Shown: positions 54,928-64,000 of the stretch, piece by piece
Layout: each line of letters opens with the position of its first letter
How positions within the stretch are numbered: the first letter of the stretch is position 1
NCBI GenBank assembly: GCA_036703275.1
Contig: DATNPK010000104.1
Span: 62,001-126,000, forward strand
Direction: 5' to 3'
Length of the DNA: 64,000 nt
Source: Coleofasciculaceae cyanobacterium
GTDB taxonomy: Bacteria; Cyanobacteriota; Cyanobacteriia; Cyanobacteriales; Xenococcaceae
The notes under the pieces: generated by a model
Seen by the model: the letters and a program-made list of their open reading frames with translations, nothing else
Told to the model about the DNA's origin: nothing
Database searches by the model: none
Program-made: the position numbers and the translations under genes

Positions 54928-55137
54928 AAATATTTACCTAGCTGATTAATTAGTATCGAACTAATTACCAATTTAGTTACGGCCTTTATTTTTGGAAACA
55001 GTATTTACAACATTTCTAATCTTGGCGAAATGCGATCGTCCGAATTATTTCTTAGTAATCGATCTTGATTAACTATTAACTATTAATAAATCTTACTAAA
55101 TCACTAATTTTAAAAACAGTTAAGTATGTAAAATTAC

Positions 55138-56487
55138 TTATTCATTCATGTTTTTATAAGTAGCAACAGAAGAAGGTGAAATACGATTGAGATAACGGAA
55201 AATCCAGTATTTCAAAACCGTATCTAAGATTACAGGAAAAGTAGCAATAAATAAGAAGTTAAACTCACGATTTTCGGGTAATCCTAAGTGGCGGGCAATT
55301 CCTTCTAAAATAACTTCCCAACCGTGAGGGGAATGATAACCCACAAACATATCCGTAAGCAAAATAATTAGAAAGGCTTTGGCACTATCGCTCAAGCCAT
55401 AAGCTATTTCATCTAAAAAAGATTTAATAATTTGAATTTCTCTTTTGCAAAAGAAAATAATCGCTGCAAATGCCATTAAAGAAAAGAAATCAGCAAAAAC
55501 ATTGCCGATTGCATTAATACCTTCCTCCCGAAACTCTTCCGATATTTCTTCCGCCTTCTCGGTTATTTCTGCCTCTTCTTCTGCTTCAGACAGAGGAGGA
55601 ATTAAACCAATCATACTTTGAAAATGCAGTTTTTCTTCATAGCGACGTAGCTCCATAAAAGCTTCTTCTTCCATATCCTGATTGATAAATAATACTTGCT
55701 GTTCATGATTAGCAAAATATTTTTGTACCAAAGGTGTAATTAAGATGCTTTTTGTCACCTGATGTGTTAACAACGGCACAATAATTAAAATTAGTAAAAA
55801 TCTAATCGAAATTGCTGTTTTGTTACGACTTTTACGAAATCTTTTGACTACTTCTTCTTCTGTATCTTCCGCTTGAGGATCTATTTCTTGTTTAATACGA
55901 TTTAGCGTTCTCATAAATGAACGAGGCAAAACGCTAGTTTTATCAGTAATAGTTTCCGTACCAGGATCTTTGCCGTTTTTTTCTGAAGATTTATTTAAAG
56001 CAATCGAGCGTTTATTGTTGTTAATAATTAAACGATAATTTTTTTTATTGTTTTCCAAACGGCGAGTAGGCGTAATTTCTATATCTTTGACTTGAGGATT
56101 CTTATACTTATAGGTAACAGCATCTATAAAAGCCAGTTTTTCTAGTACGGTTAATTCGCGAGTATCATCAAAACCGTTAGTGTAGCGGACGATACTTTGG
56201 CTAGAATCATTAGGTTGGCTATTAGAGAAAATTAATAAACCTCGACTAAGCTGAAATTCTGCCAGCCTAGCGTTAATGGTACTGAGATAGTTACTCACGT
56301 CTGCCATGAATACTTTAATGACACTTTCAGAGTATTCTATGGAGCCAGAGGAAACTATTTGACCATTAAAATGGTCGTCTTCGATCGCCTTAATTCTAAT
56401 TGCTGCACGATAAGCTGCATCCAAAGCCCTCTCTGGGGTGGCAGCTAACCAACGCCTACCTACATTAAAAATATCTTGAAGTTTCAT
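55138..56487 (-). CDS. pcxA: PcxA/CemA-family proton extrusion protein
   Basis: CemA/PcxA is a membrane protein involved in light-dependent proton extrusion and Na+-dependent CO2 uptake support. The N-terminal RRWLAATPERALDAAYRAA is typical. Around residues 230-250 a first membrane segment (AISIRFLLILIIVPLLTHQV) appears, and the C-terminal half has FLIILLTDMFVGYHSPHGWE and VILDTVLKYWIFRYLN, hallmark sequences of the family. Four membrane segments in total. Length 449 matches cyanobacterial PcxA. It is divergent from the helicase-like gene by 129 bases. Confidence 0.93.
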   Translation of the reverse strand: MKLQDIFNVGRRWLAATPERALDAAYRAAIRIKAIEDDHFNGQIVSSGSIEYSESVIKVFMADVSNYLSTINARLAEFQLSRGLLIFSNSQPNDSSQSIVRYTNGFDDTRELTVLEKLAFIDAVTYKYKNPQVKDIEITPTRRLENNKKNYRLIINNNKRSIALNKSSEKNGKDPGTETITDKTSVLPRSFMRTLNRIKQEIDPQAEDTEEEVVKRFRKSRNKTAISIRFLLILIIVPLLTHQVTKSILITPLVQKYFANHEQQVLFINQDMEEEAFMELRRYEEKLHFQSMIGLIPPLSEAEEEAEITEKAEEISEEFREEGINAIGNVFADFFSLMAFAAIIFFCKREIQIIKSFLDEIAYGLSDSAKAFLIILLTDMFVGYHSPHGWEVILEGIARHLGLPENREFNFLFIATFPVILDTVLKYWIFRYLNRISPSSVATYKNMNE

Positions 56488-56616
56488 TAATTTTACATAG
56501 CAATATCAGTAATCAGATTAAAAATCTTACTCGATCTTAATAATCGCAAAATTATTTTTTCTATGATACTGAAGAATATAAGACCTATATTAATAGATTG
56601 GGAAAACATATAGATT

Positions 56617-58740
56617 GTGCTTATTTTATCCCTCTGGATTACAGGAGCAACTCGCACTGGAAAAACTTCCCGTTTGGTGGCAGAATTTTGTAGCTGGGTG
56701 AGAATGCAGCTCTTAAAACCAAAGCTTAAAGCTCTCCCACCCAATTTGACTTCTGCTGTTTTGGTCTTTGCAGCTAATAATCAAAATCGTCGAGAATTAA
56801 GTGATCGCCTGGTGCTAGCAGTAGACGGCACTTATCCCGTAGTCTGTAAAACTCCTGTCGGCTTTATTAGCGATGAAGTAATGCTGTTTTTTCCCTTGCT
56901 CTTTGAGGAGTTAAATCTTAAAGCGCAATTTCCCCTAAGACTACGCCCCGAAACCGAGCAAGAATTAGCGACTCAGCTTTGGCGTAATCAACCAGATTGG
57001 CAGGATTTATGCGAGTTTGAGCCTGAATACGGTTTGGTGCGTCAAACTCTCGATCTGATGCAGCTAGCAGGGGCGAGTGGTATACCAACCGAAGAAATTT
57101 CCGCGATCTTGGCTCAGGGTTTATCAGGACTAAATTCCAGTCGCGACCAAAGTCTTTTGTATCAAAGAATGGGGGAACTGCTTTGGTTATGGCGCAGCTG
57201 GTGTTTAGATCGGGGTTTGTTAACCTACGGTTTAATTTACGAGCTTTACTGGCGTTATTTGTTACCTAACCCAAAATACCAACAACATTTAATCAGCCGA
57301 TATCAAGCAATTTTTGCCGACGATCTAGATGATTATCCAGCGATCGCCCGCGATCTATTTGAGGTAATCTTAGATCGGGGTGCATTGGGCGTATTTACCT
57401 ATAACCTCGATGGCAAAATTCGTTTGGGTTTAAACGCCGATCCCGATTATCTAGCTGGTTTAGCTGAGCGTTGTCAAACAGAAAAACTGACTCCCACTAC
57501 CAGTAATTTAGCGGTTGAATTTGCTGATACTGCGGTGGATCTCGTTACCGAACAAGCCTATTTAGTTACCGCTCCTGAGACTATCCAATCGTTGCAAACT
57601 ATTTCTCGGGCAGAATTATTACGACAAACTGCGGAAATTATAATTCGAGCTGTGCAACAGCAGGAGATTCATCCCTCAGAGATAGCGATTATTGCGCCTG
57701 GTTTAGATGAGATTGCCCGTTATAGTCTGATTGAAATCCTTTCTGCTCAAGGTATTCCTGTTACCCCTTTAAATGAACAGCGTCCAATTATCAGTTCTCC
57801 CTTAGTTAGAAGCTTACTAACTCTTCTGGGGCTAGTCTATACCGATTTAGGTCGTTTGGTCGATCGCGATTCCATTGCCGAGATGCTGACGGTATTTAGT
57901 CAAACTCAAGATAATCGAGCAATTTCTCAAATCGATCCTGTCAGGGCGGGATTAATTGCCGACTACTGCTACCATGTCGATCCCGAACGCCCTTATTTAT
58001 CTCCCGTGGAAACTTTTCCCCGTTGGGATCGACTGGGACATCAAGCGACTAATGCTTATCAGGAAATTGTCAACTGGATTGAGGCAAGCAAACTTCGACA
58101 GCACAAACAAAGCTTTTTGACTCCCACGATTTTATTATCTGAAGCGATCGAACACTTTTTAGGGAATGGTTCAGCTTTAAGCAGCGACAGACTAGCAGTG
58201 CTGCGAGAATTAATGGAAACCGCCCAGCACTTTTGGGAAGTAGATCGTAGACTCAGACAAAATGAACCGAGTTTCCAAACCCAAGCTACTACCGTGGCTC
58301 AGTTTATCCAGTTACTGCGTCGTGGGACAATAACCGCCAATCCTCGACCAACACGTCAGTTTTCTCCCAAGGCAGGGGCTGTAACCCTCGCCACGGTTTT
58401 TCAATATCGCTCTTGGCGATCGTCTCATCGCTGGCAATTTTGGCTTGACGCCAGTTCTCCTCTCTGGTCACAAGGTGGTGCTGCTACTCTGTTTGCTGCG
58501 CCTCTATTCCTTAAACAATGGACAGGAAAAACCTGGATGCCCGAAGATGAATATGAAATGGACAAAGAACGTTTAGAGCGAATTTTAAGAGATGTTCTAG
58601 CTAGAGCCTCAGAAAAGATTTTTCTCTGTCATAGCGACTTAGGAGTCAACGGTACAGAACAAGCGGGAGCTTTATTGCCTTTAGTTCATGCAGCAACTCA
58701 ATATGTAGCTCCAGTAAGCAGCACGCTCAAGCCACATTGA
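56617..58740 (+). CDS. Cyanobacterial helicase/nuclease-like P-loop protein
   Basis: The Walker A motif GATRTGKTSRL lies at residues 10-20. An ELSDRL and a FADDLDDYPAIARDLFEVIL region (Walker B-like DDLDD) follow, with SF1-like features (IAIIAPGLDEIARYSLIEIL, GIPVTPLNEQRPIISSPLVR), resembling AddB/RecBCD-like or UvrD-related helicase lineages. Annotated in some cyanobacteria as recombinase family protein, as I recall. It lacks a clear RecB nuclease motif. The start codon is GTG. Length 707. It may work in recombinational repair. Confidence 0.65.
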   Translation: MLILSLWITGATRTGKTSRLVAEFCSWVRMQLLKPKLKALPPNLTSAVLVFAANNQNRRELSDRLVLAVDGTYPVVCKTPVGFISDEVMLFFPLLFEELNLKAQFPLRLRPETEQELATQLWRNQPDWQDLCEFEPEYGLVRQTLDLMQLAGASGIPTEEISAILAQGLSGLNSSRDQSLLYQRMGELLWLWRSWCLDRGLLTYGLIYELYWRYLLPNPKYQQHLISRYQAIFADDLDDYPAIARDLFEVILDRGALGVFTYNLDGKIRLGLNADPDYLAGLAERCQTEKLTPTTSNLAVEFADTAVDLVTEQAYLVTAPETIQSLQTISRAELLRQTAEIIIRAVQQQEIHPSEIAIIAPGLDEIARYSLIEILSAQGIPVTPLNEQRPIISSPLVRSLLTLLGLVYTDLGRLVDRDSIAEMLTVFSQTQDNRAISQIDPVRAGLIADYCYHVDPERPYLSPVETFPRWDRLGHQATNAYQEIVNWIEASKLRQHKQSFLTPTILLSEAIEHFLGNGSALSSDRLAVLRELMETAQHFWEVDRRLRQNEPSFQTQATTVAQFIQLLRRGTITANPRPTRQFSPKAGAVTLATVFQYRSWRSSHRWQFWLDASSPLWSQGGAATLFAAPLFLKQWTGKTWMPEDEYEMDKERLERILRDVLARASEKIFLCHSDLGVNGTEQAGALLPLVHAATQYVAPVSSTLKPH

Positions 58741-58830
58741 GATAATCGCTAGTCAATTTAACTTGCCGATCGCAACACTCTTGTGTAATCTATCGAATTA
58801 AACTCAGCACAATCGCTCGAAGCAAGTAAA

Positions 58831-60252
58831 ATGAAAAAATTTTGGCATAAACATCAATCCTGGGCGCGAGTGGTCATTGTCTTGCTCATTTTGTTGAGCG
58901 TAATCATTAATGCCGTTGATGAAATTCAGTTACGTTCGGTAGAAGATGATGCCAGACATAATCTTGCCATGGCTTATAACAATTTTCAATATGGCGTTGT
59001 CTCCGATCTTAATCTAGACAGTCCTGATATTCCACCTACCTATCGACGAGAACCCTTCTATTCCTTAATCCTGACTGGAGTTTTACAGGCGATCGCCGAT
59101 CCTCAAACTACTACTCACGACTGTTTGATCGAACCCGAACCTGCTTGTGTGCCTCTTCAGTTAAAACTACAGTGGTTTAATCTTCTTTGGTTACTCGCGC
59201 TCACCTTGACCACCTTTGCTGCTGGGCGAGTAATTCTTGGTGATGGCTTTGGTCCTTATTTTGCCAGTTTGTTGGTCGGTTTTGCCCCTGGCTTAACTGA
59301 AGCTATCAGCAATTTTTATACTGAATTAACTGCTGCCCTTCCCTTATTAATTTTGGCGACTTGCCTTTTTCTTTGCGTTACCCGTAGGCGATGGCAACTA
59401 TATGCAATCGTTGCAGGCTGTGCTTTTGCTGCTTTGATGTTGACTAAAGCAGTCTTTTTGTATTTTGGAGTAATATTAGTCTTCGCTTTTGTAGCTTATG
59501 CTTGGCAACGTCATTCTTGGCAACCGTTAAAAATGGCAGCACTTATCCTGTTGGTTGCCTATGCGATCGCCGGTTTATGGATGACTCGCAACTATCTTAA
59601 TTTTGGGGCAGCCAAAATTTCTGGCAGAGGAGGAGAAGTTTTAGCGATCCGCGCTCAGTTTTCGGAAATGAGTTGGACGGAATATGGCGCTGGCTGGTTC
59701 GCTTTTACGCCTGGGTATGGAGAGCCTTTATTACAACGTTTTTTTGCTCCTGAAGATTATGCCAGGTTTGATCGCGGTAACCCAGAAGGTTTTTATCGCA
59801 GTACTAAAAATCGGATCGAACAAATGCGTCCAGAAAACATTGCCGACAGGGATTATCAGCAACAAGAACTTGACGATAACCTCAAAGAAGAATCAATTGC
59901 CAAAATAAAGCAGAATTGGGTAAAGCATTTAGCCTTAACCGCAACCTTTGCCTATCGAGGTTCATTCATCAAGATGTTTGCTGAAAATAGCCTCGTCCCC
60001 GTGCGTTTGATTTATGTTATTTCTTTATTTGTGGTTTTATATCTGGCACTCAAATATCAAGATATTGGCATAGCTTTTTTTCTTCTACCATCGTTGTACA
60101 GTTATGCTATCTATGCGTTCGCTTCTCATTACATCCCCCGTTTCAGCGCCCCGTTAATTCCCTGTCTGGCGATCGCTTTTACTCTGCTTCTGGTAAGATT
60201 TAGCCATTTACTTCAAGCTAAAAAACGCCAGAAAAAATTAATCAAAACTTAG
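58831..60252 (+). CDS. GT-C-like multi-pass membrane protein
   Basis: After a first membrane helix the protein has the early loop VEDDARHNLAMAYNNFQYG with DD, typical of GT-C (ArnT/PMT-like) glycosyltransferases. About ten to eleven membrane segments follow (e.g. LLWLLALTLTTFAAGRVIL, LLILATCLFLCV, LTKAVFLYFGVILVFAFV). A large extracytoplasmic loop lies at about residues 260-370. The donor is presumably a polyprenyl-linked sugar, though no donor motif can be named. Length 473. It lies 90 bases after the helicase-like gene and may be independent. Confidence 0.68.
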   Translation: MKKFWHKHQSWARVVIVLLILLSVIINAVDEIQLRSVEDDARHNLAMAYNNFQYGVVSDLNLDSPDIPPTYRREPFYSLILTGVLQAIADPQTTTHDCLIEPEPACVPLQLKLQWFNLLWLLALTLTTFAAGRVILGDGFGPYFASLLVGFAPGLTEAISNFYTELTAALPLLILATCLFLCVTRRRWQLYAIVAGCAFAALMLTKAVFLYFGVILVFAFVAYAWQRHSWQPLKMAALILLVAYAIAGLWMTRNYLNFGAAKISGRGGEVLAIRAQFSEMSWTEYGAGWFAFTPGYGEPLLQRFFAPEDYARFDRGNPEGFYRSTKNRIEQMRPENIADRDYQQQELDDNLKEESIAKIKQNWVKHLALTATFAYRGSFIKMFAENSLVPVRLIYVISLFVVLYLALKYQDIGIAFFLLPSLYSYAIYAFASHYIPRFSAPLIPCLAIAFTLLLVRFSHLLQAKKRQKKLIKT

Positions 60253-60303
60253 CAAAAGCTTAAAATTATAGTCATTCCCATTAATTTTCTCCTGGTAGCG
60301 ATC

Positions 60304-60328
60304 AAAAATAAGCGCGCGGAAAGCGCGC
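60304..60328 (-). terminator. Intrinsic terminator after the Old Yellow Enzyme gene
   Basis: GCGCGC 60312-60317 and GCGCGC 60323-60328 form a six-pair stem around GGAAA. On the minus strand it is followed by TTATTTTTG, so it ends the leftward cluster 17 bases after its stop. On the plus strand it has no T tract. Confidence 0.75.
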
Positions 60329-60344
60329 ATAACTTTGGCGAAAT

Positions 60345-61466
60345 CTAAGTTGATACCTGAGCTTCTTGATAGGTAGAAAAGTCGGTATAACCTTCTGCAT
60401 AAAATGAATACCAAACAGACACATCGGGATTAGGATTAAGTGACCAATTGTTAGCAAAGCGCTCAACTAAATCGGGATTACTAATAATTGGTCTACCAAA
60501 AGCAATTAAATCGGCATCGCCAGCAGCGATCGCCTTTTCAGCATCAGCGCGATCGTAACCACAATTGCCCATTAAAGTACCATCATATACTTGTTTAATT
60601 TCGGCTAGGGTCATTGGTTCTCCTAGTTCGTGGAAACCAAACTCCAAACCATCAACTACGTGTAGATAACCCAATCCATACTGGTTTAACTGTTGCACTA
60701 CATAGGTAAAAGTTTCTCGAAAGTCGGGTGAACCCATATCATTGTAATTGCCGTTAGGTGAAAGTCTAACTCCCACTCTTCCTGCATCCCAGACAGTAAG
60801 AATAGATTCCACAATTTCTTTTAAAAACTGATAGCGATTGGCAATACTCCCACCATATTTATCGTTGCGATGATTGGTTTTGGACTGTAAAAATTCATCG
60901 ATAATATAGCCGTTAGCACCGTGAATTTCAACTCCATCAAAACCAGCTTCTTTGGCATTAGCTGCTGCGGCGCGGTAATCTTCTACAACTTGAGAAACTT
61001 CGTCCGTCTCCAAAGCTCTAGGGGTTTCATGAGGCTGTTTGCCGTTAGCTGTATGAACAGCGTCCCCTTGATGTCTAATTGCCGAAGGTGCAACAGGAAG
61101 CTGGTTATTTTCTTGAAAGCTGCTGTGAGATGCTCTACCCGTATGCCATAGTTGCACAAAGATTGGCGTACCTTTGGCGTGTACCGCATCGACAATTTGT
61201 TTCCAAGCCTCAGTCTGCTGAGCTGTATAGATACCAGGAGTATGTAGCCAACCATTAGCCTGTTGGGAAATAGTAGTACCTTCGGTAATAATTAAACCCA
61301 CACTTGCTCGTTGAGCATAGTATTCTGCCATCAAAGCGTTAGGCATCCTTGACTCCCCCGCACGAGAGCGAGTCAAGGGAGCCATTACCACGCGATTTTT
61401 TAAGGTTAAACCTTGGAGATCGAAAGAACTGAGAAGATGTGGAACGTTTGTGGTAGTCATAGTCAA
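60345..61466 (-). CDS. Old Yellow Enzyme-type alkene reductase
   Basis: OYEs are FMN enzymes that reduce activated alkenes and nitro compounds with NAD(P)H. Features: NRVVMAPLTRSRA at the N-terminal FMN face, FVQLWHTGRASH, EIHGANGYIIDEFLQ (His-Asn substrate-binding pair) and NGNYNDMG near the end. The length of 373 is standard. The gene is last in a leftward set (SDR, GST, PEBP, OYE) that looks like a redox/detoxification cluster. The gap to the PEBP gene is 118 bases, so it may have its own promoter. Confidence 0.93.
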   Translation of the reverse strand: MTMTTTNVPHLLSSFDLQGLTLKNRVVMAPLTRSRAGESRMPNALMAEYYAQRASVGLIITEGTTISQQANGWLHTPGIYTAQQTEAWKQIVDAVHAKGTPIFVQLWHTGRASHSSFQENNQLPVAPSAIRHQGDAVHTANGKQPHETPRALETDEVSQVVEDYRAAAANAKEAGFDGVEIHGANGYIIDEFLQSKTNHRNDKYGGSIANRYQFLKEIVESILTVWDAGRVGVRLSPNGNYNDMGSPDFRETFTYVVQQLNQYGLGYLHVVDGLEFGFHELGEPMTLAEIKQVYDGTLMGNCGYDRADAEKAIAAGDADLIAFGRPIISNPDLVERFANNWSLNPNPDVSVWYSFYAEGYTDFSTYQEAQVST

Positions 61467-61584
61467 TCAATGTATGAGATTTGACAGATTTTGCTATAGT
61501 TTGGCTAGGGAAGACAATCTTTCGCTCTTACAACACTGAGTACCGCACCCGTATTTCAAATTTTTATTCAGATTGACAGCAGCT

Positions 61585-62049
61585 TTAACGTTGATAAGTT
61601 CCTACCAATCTAGCTTGTGCTGTTACGGAATCGGCGATCGCTTCTAATAATTGTTCTCGACTTAAACCAGGTGCTAAGTCTAAAGAATGATTTAAAGCAT
61701 AAAGCCAAAAGTAATAATGATGAACGCCATGCCCCGAAGGAGGAGCAGGCCCAGTGTAGCCATCACTACCAGCACTATTTACGCCTTCAGTATATTTTTT
61801 CCCCTCACCTTCAGCTATTTCAGTTACGCTGGGAGGAATATTATAAAGAGTCCAATGGGTAAACCCATACGGTAATGGTGCATCGGGGTCATGGCAAATT
61901 ACAGCAAGCTGTTTGGTTTCGGGCGGTATCTTGCTCCACTGTAAAGCGGGAGAAACATTTTCTCCATCGCTGGTATAGCGTTTAGGGATAGTCTCTAGAG
62001 CTGAAAATACAGGGCTGCTGATTTTTAAATCTTTGAGTCTTAATTCCAT
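61585..62049 (-). CDS. YbhB/YbcL-family PEBP-like protein
   Basis: PEBP family: PRYTSDGENVSPALQW-like start (KRYTSDGENVSPALQWSKIP), CHDPDAPLPYGFTHW with conserved Asp and the HW, and GHGVHHYYFWLYAL near the C-terminus. Such proteins bind phospholipid head groups or phosphate ligands. Bacterial ones lack a clear role. Length 154 is normal for the cytoplasmic form. It lies between the GST and OYE genes (33 bases from the GST). Confidence 0.92.
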   Translation of the reverse strand: MELRLKDLKISSPVFSALETIPKRYTSDGENVSPALQWSKIPPETKQLAVICHDPDAPLPYGFTHWTLYNIPPSVTEIAEGEGKKYTEGVNSAGSDGYTGPAPPSGHGVHHYYFWLYALNHSLDLAPGLSREQLLEAIADSVTAQARLVGTYQR

Positions 62050-62082
62050 AAATAATTTCTTGCTTACTTGTTTGTGACTGCT

Positions 62083-62715
62083 TTAAGCACAAATCTTTTT
62101 GACGCTAGCTAAAATCTTCACCTCATCCCACCAGGCTCTTAGCTTAGGAGTATGAGCGGTAACGGGAGCGAATTCTGGAGTTTTTTCCAAGTAAACAAAA
62201 ATTGGAATCAAATAAAAATCGGCAATACTAATCATACTACCCACTAAGAAAGGACTACCTTGACATAAATCTTCAATGGCTTCTAATGCTTTGATCGTGG
62301 GAATAATCGCACCTTCTACTTTTTCTTCGTCAGCTTCACCACCCTGTTCGGGTACGATTAAACGCTGAATCACAATCGTGGTAATGGCAGGAGTATAAAG
62401 ATAGTTATCGACAATTGCCATAATCTGATGCATTCTAGTTTGCATTAAGATATCGGGTGGACTAAACTTACCACCAGACAATTTTCGATCGATGTAATAG
62501 GTAATTGCAGCCGTTTCGTAGATATTGATTCCATCAATTTCCACGGTGGGGACTTTCCCAAACGGATGCTTGGCTAGATATTCGTCGGTTTTGTTGTCGC
62601 CGTTAAAGATGCCGATATCTTTGAGATCGTAATCAATATTGGCTTCGGCTAATAATAAGCGGACAATTCTTACATAGGTACTTTGGGGCGTACCATAGAC
62701 AATTATGTTGGGCAT
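62083..62715 (-). CDS. Glutathione S-transferase family protein
   Basis: The N-terminal thioredoxin-like domain reads NIIVYGTPQSTYVRIVRLLL with the catalytic Ser/Tyr-like region near Ser13/Thr14, then FGKVPTVEIDGINIYETAAI (cis-Pro VPT and ETAAI glutathione contacts). The helical C-domain follows and includes GSPFLVGSMISIADFYLIPI. GSTs conjugate or handle glutathione adducts. Length 210. It is cotranscribed with the SDR gene, 38 bases away. Confidence 0.93.
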   Translation of the reverse strand: MPNIIVYGTPQSTYVRIVRLLLAEANIDYDLKDIGIFNGDNKTDEYLAKHPFGKVPTVEIDGINIYETAAITYYIDRKLSGGKFSPPDILMQTRMHQIMAIVDNYLYTPAITTIVIQRLIVPEQGGEADEEKVEGAIIPTIKALEAIEDLCQGSPFLVGSMISIADFYLIPIFVYLEKTPEFAPVTAHTPKLRAWWDEVKILASVKKICA

Positions 62716-62753
62716 GATTGATTTAAATTGAAATTAATTTACTTAGCCAATAA

Positions 62754-63491
62754 TTAAAGCTCTTGCTTAGTTGGACGGATAATCATCTCATTAATGTCCA
62801 CGTCTCCAGGTTGTTCGATCGCATAGGCAATGGCACGGGCGATCGCATCGGCATCAATCGCCACTCCATATAGTTGAGCGACGTTTTTTGCTGTCTCTTC
62901 ATGAGAAATGGTACTGGTTAATTCAGTATCTACCGCACCAGGAGAAATATTAGTCGAACGAATTTCGCCATTGGATTCGAGTCTGATTCCTTCAGAAATT
63001 GCTTTGACGGCAAACTTAGTCGCACAGTAGACTGTCCCTCCAGGAAATACTTTATGTCCTGCTACCGAAGAAAGGTTGATTATATGACCAGATTTTTGTT
63101 GCTGCATGATCGGCATTACCGCAGCAATTCCATATAGCACTCCTTTGATGTTGATATCGACCATTCGCTCCCATTCATCTACCTTGGTTTCTGCTAAAGG
63201 CGACAAAGGCATCAAGCCTGCGTTGTTAACTAAAACATCAATGCGATCATACGCCTGATGCGTAGCTTTGACTAGTGCCTCTACCTGAGAGCGATCGCTA
63301 ACGTCGGTAACCTGATATTTGGCTGTACCACCATTTTGTTGAATCTCGCTAACTAACTCTTTCAGGCGCTCTTCTCGTCTGGCAGCAAGCATTAGCTTAG
63401 CTCCATTATTGGCTAATCGACGCGCCGTAGCTTCTCCTAAACCACTACTAGCTCCTGTAATAATAACTACTTTGTTTTGAATTTCAGACAT
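62754..63491 (-). CDS. Short-chain dehydrogenase/reductase
   Basis: A classical SDR: TGASSGLGEATARR binds NAD(P) (residues 12-25), DVLVNNAG follows, then the catalytic NLSSVAG (Ser141/142), YCATK (Tyr155, Lys159). The specificity loop and C-terminus (MIIRPTKQEL) are typical of a YdfG-like group. Basic residue in LMLAARREERL suggests NADP preference. Length 245. It is the first gene of the leftward SDR-GST-PEBP-OYE set. Substrate unknown. Confidence 0.94.
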   Translation of the reverse strand: MSEIQNKVVIITGASSGLGEATARRLANNGAKLMLAARREERLKELVSEIQQNGGTAKYQVTDVSDRSQVEALVKATHQAYDRIDVLVNNAGLMPLSPLAETKVDEWERMVDINIKGVLYGIAAVMPIMQQQKSGHIINLSSVAGHKVFPGGTVYCATKFAVKAISEGIRLESNGEIRSTNISPGAVDTELTSTISHEETAKNVAQLYGVAIDADAIARAIAYAIEQPGDVDINEMIIRPTKQEL

Positions 63492-63601
63492 AATTAATTT
63501 TGATTTGCTTGGTTTTAAACTTAGTATAAGATGGCTATTATTTTTTGTTCTTAAACTTGGGCTATTTACTCCTGAGGCTGTCTGCGGAAATGGTTTAACC
63601 C

Positions 63602-64000
63602 TTACTTATCAATCCACGTTGGTACGCCACTCAAAATCCCGCGTAGCTTAGTTAGAGGTTCTCCTACCTTAATGCCGTCTTTGGTAATCTTAAATTCTCG
63701 CAGCGTACGTTCAAAATCCGATAATCTCTTTTTCAGTACGCCGATCGCTTTGCGTAACTCACCATCTAATTCTAAGTAACGCAGGAAAATTAGATTATCC
63801 GCTAGATACGAAAGTCCAATTTCGGTTGGGCTAAACTCCGATCGCGCAATTAATTGAGTTTCGGTAACTAAGATCACCGTAACGCCCATATTTCTTAGAT
63901 ATTGACACAGAGAATGTAGCTGGCGAATTAGATCTTTTTTCTGCATCGATAATTTATATCCTGATGTGCTGTCAATCATAATTATTTTGGCATCACGCTG
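63602..64000 (-). CDS. KaiC-family ATPase, C-terminal part, cut by the window edge
   Basis: The frame is open to 64000 on the minus strand, so the N-terminal part, including any Walker A, is outside. Visible are a Walker B-like AKIIMIDSTSGYK, MQKKDLIRQLHSLCQYLRNM, VTVILVTETQ, the LADNLIFLRYLE motif and a basic tail region KAIGVLKKRLSDFERTLREF, all as in RecA-fold KaiC-like proteins (KaiC or KaiC-related ATPases, often linked to histidine kinases). Core clock KaiC cannot be separated from paralogues with this part alone. Confidence 0.82.
   Translation of the reverse strand, partial: QRDAKIIMIDSTSGYKLSMQKKDLIRQLHSLCQYLRNMGVTVILVTETQLIARSEFSPTEIGLSYLADNLIFLRYLELDGELRKAIGVLKKRLSDFERTLREFKITKDGIKVGEPLTKLRGILSGVPTWIDK

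Noticed and set aside
60304-60328. GCGCGC hairpin as a plus-strand terminator of the GT-C-like gene
   Set aside because: The T-rich tail is on the minus-strand side only, so it was assigned to the Old Yellow Enzyme gene.
1-64000. tRNA, rRNA, riboswitch or CRISPR array
   Set aside because: No T-loop consensus, rRNA stretch, riboswitch core or regularly spaced direct repeats were seen on reading both strands.

Overview
The window comes from a cyanobacterium, most likely a unicellular or baeocyte-forming type of the Pleurocapsales kind; that placement is inferred from gene content and style, not from a marker tree. Evidence: photosystem II genes (CyanoP, PsbU and a small Psb34-like protein), a PcxA/CemA proton-extrusion protein, a PucC-like BCD transporter, a KaiC-family ATPase at the right edge, AT-rich DNA and very frequent HIP1 octamers (GCGATCGC). 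No rRNA, tRNA or CRISPR array was found.

Layout. 0.5-5.2 kb: a J-domain/TPR membrane protein, a YkvA-like protein and a leftward four-gene group of unknown function whose first two genes are paralogues. 5.3-5.75 kb: a block of modular short repeats. 5.8-13 kb: maf, cyanoP, a short psb34-like gene, a putative outer-membrane protein, a secreted NTF2-like protein, a frameshifted DUF2062 gene, nadB and psbU. 13.6-21.3 kb: rhomboid protease, a candidate structured small RNA, an ABC1/UbiB kinase, an Anbu proteasome-like protease with a frameshifted tail, a zinc-ribbon protein, a TVP38 protein and a PhoX-type phosphatase. 22.3-25.8 kb: a tight operon of retropepsin-like protease, RimK ligase, aspartoacylase-like deacylase and one unknown protein. 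26.2-33.7 kb: rnc, a PHP phosphoesterase, yebC and uppS, interspersed with a strongly decayed DUF1822 / coiled-repeat / CHAT-CHASE2 locus.

34-41.6 kb: a broken VapBC-type toxin-antitoxin pair, egtC-egtB (ergothioneine-type), a sensor histidine kinase, an RHH protein, lepA and a Uma2 protein. 42-45.6 kb: a kinase-PP2C-VWA trio that matches the TerY-P phosphorylation triad; its kinase carries a frameshift. 45.9-53.9 kb: BCD transporter, unknown proteins, a TnpB remnant, a VOC protein, a membrane-anchored response regulator, a second modular repeat block and an ABC-F ATPase. 54-64 kb: a three-repeat protein, pcxA, a cyanobacterial helicase/nuclease-like ATPase, a GT-C-like membrane protein, a leftward redox/detoxification cluster (SDR, GST, PEBP, Old Yellow Enzyme) and a partial KaiC-family gene.

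A recurring theme is gene decay. At least six loci carry single-base frameshifts or in-frame stops, and several of the stops can be explained as C-to-T changes in CAA, CAG or CGA codons. Either the genome is shedding accessory genes or some lesions are assembly errors; read coverage would separate the two. The most interesting functional units are the TerY-P triad, the RimK-retropepsin-deacylase-unknown operon, the four-gene unknown operon and the candidate small RNA.
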